A stretch of 59,852 bases of DNA from Bacteroidales bacterium (GTDB lineage Bacteria; Bacteroidota; Bacteroidia; Bacteroidales; UBA10428): NCBI GenBank assembly GCA_016928305.1, contig JAFGKY010000039.1:1-59852 (forward strand), in the 5' to 3' direction. Below the pieces are notes generated by a model. The model had not been told where the DNA came from and made no database searches. It saw only the letters and a program-made list of their open reading frames with translations. The position numbers and the translations under genes were made by a program. Below are positions 36,779 to 45,332 of the stretch, one piece after another. Numbering within the stretch: the first letter of the stretch is position 1; each line of letters opens with the position of its first letter.

Positions 36779-37750
36779 TTATTGAATCGCCTTTTTTCTC
36801 CAGATTATAAGTTTTTTACGCGGAATGAAAATCACATATCGTGTTGGATTATATTTGCCTTCCTGAACCAATTTCTTCCGATTATTGTTCATGAACGTTG
36901 AATCCTTAATTACACCCGAATCCGAACCGATGCAAAATGTATCTCCTCCCAACATCTTTATTTGCTTTGGTATATAGCTGATTTCCGGGCTTACTTCATC
37001 CATTGCCGGGTCAAAAAACCATCCCGCACAATAAACCCCTTTGTAATGTTTAGCTAAAAGCATCATATCAGCAACGTTTTCATAAAACTTAATCCAGCCC
37101 GCTTCGTTAAAACATGACATAACAATGGGGTTTGTTATGTAAGTATGCATTTTAAGCACCGGAACAAAACTTCTGTATTTCATCACCAGGATCAAACCCT
37201 TTATGAACGGAACAATCCCCCGTCTAAGAAAGTATTTCAGCGGCATCCAGCCTGAATCAAGCAATACCGGACCTGCAGGTATCAGTGAAAGCCGGCATAT
37301 ACCTAAATCCTTAGCAAACTTGTCATTGGAAAACAGGTAATAATCACAATTTTTTTCAATTCCCTCTGAAGTGATCTTGGATATTATTCTTTGCGTCAGC
37401 TTAAAATAATTGTTAATTATATCAGAGGGTAATGGAATATTCCTGGAGATGTCCTTAAAACTCGCAATTAAACGAAGAAGTACCATTTTATGATAGGCCC
37501 CCAAGGCTTTTTCGCCATAAATATCAACAATGCTCCCAGATATTGCAGCGATTTCGGAAGTAACAATCCTGTATGGAAGATTCTTATTTGTCCGCAATAG
37601 AGCTTGAATATATTCCTCAATGGAATAGTGGTTGCGCAAACCCGGGTAAAGCTGGTCAAATTCTTCTGTAATTTTAAGGTATAGGGGTTCATCAATATTT
37701 ACATCCATAATGTAACGTGGTTCTGATTTACTTGTAATAATTGTTCTCAA
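36779..37750 (-). CDS. Unknown protein, paired with the SGNH-like lipoprotein
   Basis: A 323-residue soluble protein without signal peptide or membrane helix. I recognise no named family. The C-terminal third is distinctive: FNEAGWIKFYENVADMMLL, then GVYCAGWFFDPAMDEVSPEI, then FCIGSDSGVIKDSTFMNNNR and ARG/LYS-rich RYVIFIPRKKLIIWRKK. I have a faint memory of similar W(F)FDP...SP.L.Y motifs in conserved hypotheticals, which I cannot pin down. It lies six bases downstream of the SGNH-like gene on the same strand, so it is co-transcribed. Function unknown. Confidence 0.75.
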   Translation of the reverse strand: MRTIITSKSEPRYIMDVNIDEPLYLKITEEFDQLYPGLRNHYSIEEYIQALLRTNKNLPYRIVTSEIAAISGSIVDIYGEKALGAYHKMVLLRLIASFKDISRNIPLPSDIINNYFKLTQRIISKITSEGIEKNCDYYLFSNDKFAKDLGICRLSLIPAGPVLLDSGWMPLKYFLRRGIVPFIKGLILVMKYRSFVPVLKMHTYITNPIVMSCFNEAGWIKFYENVADMMLLAKHYKGVYCAGWFFDPAMDEVSPEISYIPKQIKMLGGDTFCIGSDSGVIKDSTFMNNNRKKLVQEGKYNPTRYVIFIPRKKLIIWRKKAIQ

Positions 37751-37756
37751 AGACTT

Positions 37757-38632
37757 TTATTCAGTTTTCCTAAAAACAAGAAAGTATAAAAATTCCTCTG
37801 CGATCAACAATTTGCCTGTTTCATTCAAATGCCCTCCATCAGTCGAATACTTAGGTACTAAACCGGGAATTCTATTTCTCCTGCCGTATTTCTCAAAAGA
37901 CCCATCTGGATACCTGCTTTCATAAAACGCTATATCAAATACACAATCATCTGTATATGTTTTTCTAATGTATTCATTTAAACGGTTTCGGTTTTTGTTA
38001 TGATCATAGCCGGTCAGCCTTTTCACCAGTCCCTTAATTCCTGTAGATCTTACCATAATGGGCACGGTAAAATGAATGAATCTTATTTTGGGATATTTTC
38101 CTTGCAGGTATTTCATTCTCTGTTGGTAATAATTAAAAAGCGAATCAACATCAGTTTGAACACGTATGTCGGTATAACAGAATTTAAAAATCGCTATATC
38201 TATTTTCTTTCCAACACCATTATCGAGAACACTTACGAAATCATCAATTTTCTCAAATGGGAACTGATTTCGTCCGATGGTTGAATGTCCTACTACCGGT
38301 GAAATAAAATCATCGGCAGAACGGGTTTTTAAAATATGAATGTTTCTTTCGGTTTTTTCGTCTGATAATCGTTGAATCTCATTAAGTATTTGGTTCCCAA
38401 CGGACATGTGTCCGAAAAATATCCTCATTTTTGCGACGGTATCAAAAACAAATGCATCGATTTTTCTACCTTCAACTGAATTTGTATCGATCATATTATC
38501 TTTAATTGTATTATATTTTAAATCTGAATCTTTCCCCCTGCAGGATAGTAAAACACATATTATGCTTAGGATTAATAAACATTCCGTATCACTATTTATG
38601 AGCCTTGTGAAAACCTTTGCAAAATCTTTCAT
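37757..38632 (-). CDS. SGNH-like (GHxSxGxQ) lipoprotein
   Basis: A 291-residue protein. Its signal ends at a lipobox-like VLLSC with Cys near residue 31. The motif IFFGHMSVGNQI is near residue 72, DIAIFKFCYTDI in the middle, IRFIHFTVPI after it, and DGGHLNETGKLLIAEEF near the C-terminus. The last resembles block V (DxxH) of SGNH hydrolases. The motif order parallels the 42428 protein (AYGHTSHGDQL, VVIWSWCNQV, VRFVYMTGPL, ECAHSQ). So it may be an esterase-like enzyme on the cell surface, for example removing acyl groups from the polymer. No classic GDSL serine block is visible, so activity is uncertain. Confidence 0.72.
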   Translation of the reverse strand: MKDFAKVFTRLINSDTECLLILSIICVLLSCRGKDSDLKYNTIKDNMIDTNSVEGRKIDAFVFDTVAKMRIFFGHMSVGNQILNEIQRLSDEKTERNIHILKTRSADDFISPVVGHSTIGRNQFPFEKIDDFVSVLDNGVGKKIDIAIFKFCYTDIRVQTDVDSLFNYYQQRMKYLQGKYPKIRFIHFTVPIMVRSTGIKGLVKRLTGYDHNKNRNRLNEYIRKTYTDDCVFDIAFYESRYPDGSFEKYGRRNRIPGLVPKYSTDGGHLNETGKLLIAEEFLYFLVFRKTE

Positions 38633-38902
38633 GATTTATATATTTTCAGGTCGATAAAAATCACGAAATTCATCATTACCTTCGAAGTTTTAAGATTCAA
38701 AGATAAACACAATTAATGGGGAAATGCCATTTTTAAAAGTAATATTCTCATGATGAACTACCTTTGTCTGAGAATAATACCAGCTTTTTTTAACCCAACA
38801 AGACCTAAACAAATAAAACATTCATTAACATTTTACGTATATACATATATCAGAATCGTTCGTTCGTCAATTTTTTCAGTACGTTAATCAAAATATCTCA
38901 AA

Positions 38903-41900
38903 ATGAAAAGGACAATTTGGATTTTAGTGGGCATTTTACTATTTCTGCAGGTGAAAGGGCAAAGGATATTCCCTGGTGCAGAAGGATTTGGAACTGACTC
39001 AAGAGGAGCATACAGTGGAAGTCAAAATCCCACGGTATTGATAGTCGACACATTGGCTGCCGGCAGTTTTTCTACCGGTACAAACAGGGGCACATTTGAA
39101 TGGTGTCTGACACGCAATTTCCCCAGAATAATTCTGTTTGAGGTTGGAGGAGTTATCGATTACAGGAAAACCGGGACAACAAACATACCGATTAATCAAC
39201 CGTATTTGACAGTATACGGTCAAACTGCACCCGATCCGGGAATAACGCTGATTGGCAGTAATATTGCTTTAGCTATGCATGATGCATTGTTTCAACACAT
39301 TACCATCAGGTATGGTGACGATCCCTTTGCAGTGAAAATTAGAGACTGTTTTTCGATATTTTCAGGATCACATCACATTGTAATTGACCACTGCTCCTTT
39401 TCCTGGTCACAGGATGAAGTCATAGGTATCTCTTCAGGGACACATGACATAACCGTTTCAAACTGCATTGTTGCAGAGCCGCTGGTTTATTCGCTCGATG
39501 CCACTTCGGGTTCAACAGATTTTGAACCAAGAAGGACCGGATATTGTTTTGGATTGACCTGCGATTATAATGTAAGCCTTGTTAAGAATTTGCTGGCATA
39601 CGGATTCGGGAGAAATCCGCCATTGAATGTGGGCAGCGCTGTGGTGGTTAATAACTTTGTATATAAATCAGGTCCTGACTATGGAATTCAGGTTCGCTCT
39701 TCTGTTTCCGGAAAGCTTGCCATCATAGGCAACGTAGTATTACCAACTGAGAAATGGAGTAAATCAGATCAGGCTGATTATCTTGGATGGGTCAAAGACG
39801 GAACAAATTCCAGTACACAAGTATTTCTATATGACAACATAAGTCAGAGAAAAATTGCCAGTCCTTCTTCTGGTGAATGGGACTGCTTTTATGATTTGGC
39901 TGGTGTTGTCAAAGCATCAGCCAGCCCGATGGATATCAGCGAATATACAATACTTCCCGCTGACAAGGTTGAAACTTACATCAGCCAAAACGCAGGTGCA
40001 AGATTTTGGAACAGGGATTATCATGATGCGAGAATTATGAATAATGTAACCAGCAGGCATGGGAGTGAAATAAACAGTCCCAATGACCTGCCTGCAAAAG
40101 CATATAACAAATCGATCTATGAAGGATTGAAGACCTCATCCGGGAACATGAAAAATGGTTATAACTGGAGCAGTAATCCACAAACCATCATAGTTAATAA
40201 CAAGTCAATTGCTCTGAATACCAGTTTTTCAAACATCAATGATATGTTGAATTACCTCAATGATAATCTTCCGGATGGAACAGAAGCTGTTAAACATCCA
40301 CATCCCGAGTGCTATCATATAATATTTCAAACAAATGCCAATGGAAGCAACGCATCCATCACAGTCTCCGGTAACGGGTTGGCAGCTTTTGGTATTCAAT
40401 CCGGCACGTATTATGGCTGTGATGGTGTTGGCGGATGGCCTGCATACAAAGGGACAAGACACCGTCTATCTATTCCATCCGATGCTCACGCCGATAACAA
40501 CGGCAATGGATATACCAATCTGGAAGATTGGGTATGCAGTTTTGGTGTTTCCGATGTCGTTATTTATGAAAACCACGCCCCTCAAATAGAGGATCAGCAT
40601 TTTGAAATCATTTCTGAAGAATCAGGAAACCTGAATATAGGTGTGGTATCAGCTTCTGATCCCGATGACAAGAAATCAATAGTATATCAGATCGAAACCG
40701 GTAACGAAAGGAATATTTTTAAAATAGATGTCATATCGGGCATGCTGAGTTTCAGGGAAAAGTATTCTGTGGTTTATCCTGAAACCTTTGTTCTGAAAAT
40801 AAAGGTTTCGGATAATATTGAAAAGGAACTTTTTAACCTGGCAAATATTACAGTCTCCATTTCATCGAAATTCAAAACCGTATACATCAATCCAGAAAAT
40901 AAATCCGATGAAATTCAAAACGGGAGTTTTGAACATCCGTTCCGTTCATGGGCTGACGTTGTATGGATAGAAGACTATACCTATCTCCAAAAAGCTGGAA
41001 CAGAGGCTACTGAAGACGATATCGTTATCGGATCAGAAAACATAAGGATAGGCTCATACGGACAAGGCGAAAAACCGGTTATAAGCAGTTCTTCTACCGA
41101 ATATGCGATGAAAGCCTTTGAAAAGAGCAAAATAACAATTAACAATCTGGTTATTACAGCCCCCAACGCAGTCAGCTGCATATATTTTTTGGGAGAAACC
41201 AGTTCTGGCAATATCATCGAGAATTGTGTTCTTGAAGATGCTCAAACCGGTATTAGGGTTGTGGATGGTAAGGATATTACTATCCGTTATAATTCGTTTA
41301 AGAATTCGTTCAATGCGATTTATTCCTATGCGGAAAACACAAGAATATACTATAATGTGTTTAGAAATAACACCACAGCCATCAATATTCTCAGCAAACT
41401 ATCAGATGCAGAGATATACAACAATGTATTCTACGATAATACTCTGGGTATAGCCAATTCCTATTCAAATCTCAGAATCTGTAATAACATTTTTTATTTA
41501 AACGATCTCGATAAGAAAGCTCTGATTAACGGTGAAAGCACGCCGTTTTCAGACAATAATCTATATTATCCTGAACAGACAGGTTTTATAGAAATAAATG
41601 GTAAGACTTATAACGACTTGGATGATGTTATTACAACGCTTCAGCAAGATGAGCATTCCATTATTGGAGATCCTCTTTTTGTCAATGCCTTGTCGGGCGT
41701 ATTTAAAGTTGCACCGAATTCACCAGCTATCAATGCAGGAAGGGATGTGGGACTAACCTCAGATTTCCTGGAATGTAACGTACCCATGGAGGCTTTACCA
41801 GATATAGGAGCATATGAAACCAAAAAAGATGTACAGCAATTGCAGGATAATGAGAATAAGCAATTGGAGGGCATAATCTATCCCAATCCTTCTAATGGTA

Positions 41901-42100
41901 AGTTTAGGTTAAAAATATCCGAAACGCTTTCTGAAGCATTTGTTGAAATAAGAAATTTATCCGGTAATATAATTCTCAGCTTACCGGCCTATTCAAATGC
42001 TTCTGAACCAATTGACATCTCAGGCTTTCCTTCAGGCCTTTATCTAGTTTCCATAATAAAACATGGCATAACTATAGTTGAAAAAGCAGTTGTTAAGTAA
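38903..42100 (+). CDS. Secreted pectate-lyase-like beta-helix protein with T9SS sorting domain
   Basis: 1065 residues. The signal peptide ends near LQVKGQ (residue 20). The PL1-like parallel beta-helix (about 21-550) has RIFPGAEGFGTDSRGAYSGS, PRIILFEVGGVIDY, YLTVYGQTAPDPGITLIGS, HHIVIDHCSFSWSQDEVIGI and a long helix tail; ITIRYGDD and DHCSFSWSQDE are family-type calcium/substrate regions. A cadherin-like module follows (VVSASDPDDKKSIVYQIETG). A second right-handed helix with NNVFYDNTLG-type repeats comes next. The last 80 residues are a T9SS type A sorting domain (IIYPNPSNGKFRL ... FPSGLYLVSII). It probably cleaves or binds an acidic polysaccharide, perhaps the one made here. Catalytic Arg not located with certainty. 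Confidence 0.88.
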   Translation: MKRTIWILVGILLFLQVKGQRIFPGAEGFGTDSRGAYSGSQNPTVLIVDTLAAGSFSTGTNRGTFEWCLTRNFPRIILFEVGGVIDYRKTGTTNIPINQPYLTVYGQTAPDPGITLIGSNIALAMHDALFQHITIRYGDDPFAVKIRDCFSIFSGSHHIVIDHCSFSWSQDEVIGISSGTHDITVSNCIVAEPLVYSLDATSGSTDFEPRRTGYCFGLTCDYNVSLVKNLLAYGFGRNPPLNVGSAVVVNNFVYKSGPDYGIQVRSSVSGKLAIIGNVVLPTEKWSKSDQADYLGWVKDGTNSSTQVFLYDNISQRKIASPSSGEWDCFYDLAGVVKASASPMDISEYTILPADKVETYISQNAGARFWNRDYHDARIMNNVTSRHGSEINSPNDLPAKAYNKSIYEGLKTSSGNMKNGYNWSSNPQTIIVNNKSIALNTSFSNINDMLNYLNDNLPDGTEAVKHPHPECYHIIFQTNANGSNASITVSGNGLAAFGIQSGTYYGCDGVGGWPAYKGTRHRLSIPSDAHADNNGNGYTNLEDWVCSFGVSDVVIYENHAPQIEDQHFEIISEESGNLNIGVVSASDPDDKKSIVYQIETGNERNIFKIDVISGMLSFREKYSVVYPETFVLKIKVSDNIEKELFNLANITVSISSKFKTVYINPENKSDEIQNGSFEHPFRSWADVVWIEDYTYLQKAGTEATEDDIVIGSENIRIGSYGQGEKPVISSSSTEYAMKAFEKSKITINNLVITAPNAVSCIYFLGETSSGNIIENCVLEDAQTGIRVVDGKDITIRYNSFKNSFNAIYSYAENTRIYYNVFRNNTTAINILSKLSDAEIYNNVFYDNTLGIANSYSNLRICNNIFYLNDLDKKALINGESTPFSDNNLYYPEQTGFIEINGKTYNDLDDVITTLQQDEHSIIGDPLFVNALSGVFKVAPNSPAINAGRDVGLTSDFLECNVPMEALPDIGAYETKKDVQQLQDNENKQLEGIIYPNPSNGKFRLKISETLSEAFVEIRNLSGNIILSLPAYSNASEPIDISGFPSGLYLVSIIKHGITIVEKAVVK

Positions 42101-42131
42101 CTGTTTCTTAGTTAAAAACGAAAATAAAAGT

Positions 42132-42158
42132 TGGCCAGGTGATTGATTTACCTGGCCA
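42132..42158 (+). terminator. Hairpin after the beta-helix gene
   Basis: TGGCCAGGT and ACCTGGCCA form a perfect 9-bp stem with a 9-base loop, 32 bases after the stop. It is followed by TATTTGCTT, a weak T run, so it is a probable terminator or mRNA-stabilising hairpin. The rest of the 327-base gap carries the promoter of the next gene and nothing else recognised. Confidence 0.6.
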
Positions 42159-42352
42159 TATTTGCTTAACATATCAAGGGTTGGTCCCTGCAACTATCAC
42201 AGGATGTATTTATGACATACAATGTATTGACCAACCTATTATATTCGGTAAATGTGTTGACCTATATGTAAAGTCTTTCCTTACAATAATTTTTCTTCCC
42301 CTTGCTTTTATTGTTAAATGCTAATTTCCGACAAATGGCCAATGTGTGCCAA

Positions 42353-42384
42353 TTTGATTTTTGACATGCAATTTTGTAATTTTG
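42353..42384 (+). promoter_or_regulatory. Bacteroidota promoter of the GHTSHG/BIG2 gene
   Basis: TTTG (42353-42356), a 20-base spacer, then TAATTTTG (42377-42384). Both boxes are perfect for the consensus. The leader to ATG 42428 would be about 40 nt. Same spacing as the EPS operon promoter at 18878. Confidence 0.75.
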
Positions 42385-42427
42385 ACAATTCAATATCCAT
42401 ATTGTCAACAGTTCAATTGATTACTAC

Positions 42428-44068
42428 ATGAAACGATTTTGTATCTGTTTCCTCGCAATACAAATTGCTCCATTGCTGCATTCTCAAGCTCCAATTATTA
42501 TTGATCATACCTGTACAAAACTTCACAACATCCCGTTAACCTTTATTAATTCCGCACGTGATACCCTTCATATTGCTTACGGGCACACCTCACACGGTGA
42601 TCAGTTGGTCTCTGGTATGACAGGGATTTTAAGCAAATATGGTACTGCTTATGCCTTTAATGAGGGGGGAACGGAAGGAGCACTTGATTTACGTGATAAA
42701 TTTGTGCTGGGGGATCTTGGTGATCCCGATAGCGTGACATGGGCCAACCGTACCCGAGACTACCTGAATGATTCATCCAATGAAAATATAAACGTTGTAA
42801 TCTGGTCGTGGTGCAATCAGGTTAAAAATTCCACACAGGCGGATATTGAATTCTATTTAAACCTCATGAGCCAATTGGAAACCGAGTATCCAAAAGTCAG
42901 ATTTGTTTATATGACCGGTCCCCTGAACGGTACCGGGCCATTCGAGAACCTTAACATCAGGAATGAGCAAATCAGGACTTTCTGTAGAAATCAAAACAAA
43001 ATACTATATGATTTTGCAGATATTGAGAGTTATGACCCTGACGGACAGGTAAACTACATGGAATTATTGGCAAAAGATGACTGCTATTACGATTCTGATA
43101 ATAATGGCAGTCATGATGCCAACTGGGCCATCCAATGGTGCAATGCAAATCCGGACAGTTGCTATTATACGGGTGAATGCGCCCATTCCCAAGCCTTGAA
43201 TTGTCAGCAAAAAGGAATAGCCGCTTGGTGGTTATGGGCCAGACTGGCCGGATGGAACGGAGAGATATTCATTCCTGTTACAGCTATTACCATCGTAAGC
43301 GCAGGTGGGACAACAATAATGCCAACCAACGGAACATTGCAATTGAGTGCAGTTGTAATGCCTGCCAATGCCACAAACAAAACGGTCATATGGACCGTCA
43401 TCAACGGCACAGGTCAAGCAACCATTAATGACTCCGGTTTATTGACGGCTTTGTCTGATGGTACCGTAAGAGTAATAGCCACAGCAAAGGATGGTTCAGG
43501 TGTTATGGGAGAATTTGTTCTTACCATTTCTGATACAGTCATCCTTGTTGAGTCAATCGAAGTTTTTCCCGAGGGCAATGTTGATCCAGTCATCAATGTG
43601 AAAAACGGTAAGTTGCAGATGGTGACAAAAATACTGCCTATTGATGCCACCAACTGTATGGTTGAATGGTACCTGGAAGGCCCTATCGAAGTCGCAGCCA
43701 TTGATGATAACGGTATATTGACTGCTGTTTCGGACGGATCAATAACCGTTAATGCAAAAGCAAAGGATGGATCCGATGTGATAGGAGCCTGTGAAGTGGA
43801 TGTAAGTAACCAATTTAATGCAATTCATGACAAAGAAAACAAGCTATCCGTTTTTCAGCTTTCCGGAAAACTAATCATAAATCTGATGGATACAACCACC
43901 TTCTTTGATCATCTTTCTCTTTTTTCCATTCGGGGAGAATTGATTTTTAGCGACACAATGCGTGAATATCCAGTCGAGTTCGATATATCATCTTATCCTT
44001 CAGGTATATATATTATATCATTATCAGGAACCAGAGAGGTGATTCCCCTTAAAGTAGTCATTTTCTAA
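42428..44068 (+). CDS. Secreted GHTSHG-family protein with two BIG2 domains and T9SS tail
   Basis: 546 residues. The signal peptide ends near LLHSQ. An SGNH-like domain at about 20-275 has HIAYGHTSHGDQL, NINVVIWSWCNQV, VRFVYMTGPLNG and ECAHSQALNCQQKGIAAWW. Two bacterial Ig-like (BIG2) domains follow: ITIVSAGGTTIMPTNGTLQL... and IEVFPEGNVDPVINVKNGKL.... The end is a short T9SS-type sorting tail (LFSIRGELIFSD ... YPSGIYIISLSG). It is exported to the cell surface. The core function of the GHTSHG proteins is unknown to me; a hydrolase on polysaccharide acyl groups is inferred from the SGNH-like motif order. Confidence 0.82.
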   Translation: MKRFCICFLAIQIAPLLHSQAPIIIDHTCTKLHNIPLTFINSARDTLHIAYGHTSHGDQLVSGMTGILSKYGTAYAFNEGGTEGALDLRDKFVLGDLGDPDSVTWANRTRDYLNDSSNENINVVIWSWCNQVKNSTQADIEFYLNLMSQLETEYPKVRFVYMTGPLNGTGPFENLNIRNEQIRTFCRNQNKILYDFADIESYDPDGQVNYMELLAKDDCYYDSDNNGSHDANWAIQWCNANPDSCYYTGECAHSQALNCQQKGIAAWWLWARLAGWNGEIFIPVTAITIVSAGGTTIMPTNGTLQLSAVVMPANATNKTVIWTVINGTGQATINDSGLLTALSDGTVRVIATAKDGSGVMGEFVLTISDTVILVESIEVFPEGNVDPVINVKNGKLQMVTKILPIDATNCMVEWYLEGPIEVAAIDDNGILTAVSDGSITVNAKAKDGSDVIGACEVDVSNQFNAIHDKENKLSVFQLSGKLIINLMDTTTFFDHLSLFSIRGELIFSDTMREYPVEFDISSYPSGIYIISLSGTREVIPLKVVIF

Positions 44069-44129
44069 GAAGAATGGGGATCGTCCCATTGGATTTCCAC
44101 TTTACCCGGTAGACTCTATTTTGTATATT

Positions 44130-44840
44130 GTTTATTTTCAATTTCTATCATAATAAGTGCAGTTATAATGCCAATTCGGCCGTCCAATGGAGCCATGCAA
44201 ATCCGAACCGTTGCTATCACACGGGTGAATGTGCACATTTCCAAGCCTTGAAGTATCATCCAAAAGGAATAGCCACCTGGTGATTGCAAGCCAGATTGGC
44301 CGGACAGAACGAAGAAATATTCATTTGTGTCACAGATATTACCGTCGTGAGCTCAGGAGAGACAACAATAATGCCGGCCAACGAAACATTGCGATTGAAC
44401 GCTATTGTACTACCAACCAATGCCACAAATAAAACAATTAGCTGGTTGCCGGAAAATAATACCGGTATAACTTCGATTGATACAAACGATCTGATATTGG
44501 CATTTTCAAATGGTTTCGTTACAGCTAAAGCAAATGCCAGTGACGATTCAGGGATTTACGGTACCACGATATAACCATTTTGGCTCAGTTATTAATGATT
44601 ACGCCAAAAAATGTACATAATTGCAATAATGTATTCCCGATCATCCATGAAGAAAACGAATCCCTGCAAATAAATGTAGAAACAGATCCTCCGGATGCAC
44701 CGAATGACTCGCTTATCTTGTTTGAGGAAAATCCATCGGAAAAGCTGGTATAGATCAATATTGCGTTTCAGATTCTATGGACTGTTCACATGCAGGCAGC
44801 GCATCATGTTGCATAAATACGATACCTGTTGTTGTATTCA
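44130..44840 (+). pseudogene. Decayed partial tandem copy of the GHTSHG/BIG2 gene
   Basis: From about 44150 the sequence runs ungapped against 43100-43420, about 1056 bases upstream, and most bases agree: AVQWSHANPNRCYHTGECAH against AIQWCNANPDSCYYTGECAH. The WWLWARLAG segment has become W, stop, LQARLAG. A BIG2 domain follows (VSSGETTIMPANETLRLNAI). After a frame change the region 44600-44750 still reads like a second BIG2 (ESLQINVETDPPDAPNDSLI), then stops at 44750. The N-terminal SGNH-like part and start are missing. Residual frames of 60-100 codons inside are not genes. Confidence 0.85.
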
Positions 44841-45048
44841 GTTTATTATTTCTTTTGCAACGCTGATTTGCATATGTAATATTTTACCATATGGATTAAC
44901 ATACCCGCAATAAAATACTCATCACTGAATTACGGACATTTGTCACATGATAATTTCCTTTAATTGAAAACGAACGGGTTTATTATGTAAATACATTTTT
45001 TTTTTGGATTTTTGTATGAGTTTCCTACTATATATTCCTGAAAGAATT

Positions 45049-45315
45049 ATGACACAAGACGATCTGCAAACCGAGGAAAAAATCTTCGATTATGTTCGTA
45101 AAAACACACATTCTGACACAAGCAAAATAACTCCTGAAACCATGCTTTTCAGGGAAGGTATATTTGATTCCATGGGCTTTGTTTTACTCATCGATTATCT
45201 CGAGGAAAATTTCGGCATAAAAGCCGTTGATAACGACCTGGTTGAAGAAAACTTTGAGTCGATTAAGGCCATTACCCATTTCATCAACGGCAAAAGATCC
45301 ATGAATGCTGCATAA
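45049..45315 (+). CDS. Acyl carrier protein-like protein
   Basis: An 88-residue four-helix ACP. The phosphopantetheine site is FDSMGFVLLIDYLEENFGI with Ser in DSM, in place of the common DSL. The start is taken at ATG 45049 (MTQDDLQTEEKIFDYV); an ATG at 45016 adds an unlikely hydrophobic stretch. It is not the fatty-acid AcpP, which is more acidic and has different neighbours. It opens a four-gene cassette, 17 bases before the second asnB. It probably carries a dedicated acyl or aminoacyl intermediate activated by the AMP ligase. Confidence 0.88.
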   Translation: MTQDDLQTEEKIFDYVRKNTHSDTSKITPETMLFREGIFDSMGFVLLIDYLEENFGIKAVDNDLVEENFESIKAITHFINGKRSMNAA

Positions 45316-45332
45316 ATAATAATCCTGATCCG

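Noticed and set aside
44284..44574. A 96-codon open frame with BIG2-like sequence
   Set aside because: It is the remaining open part of the decayed duplicate, lacking start context and signal peptide; treated as pseudogene.
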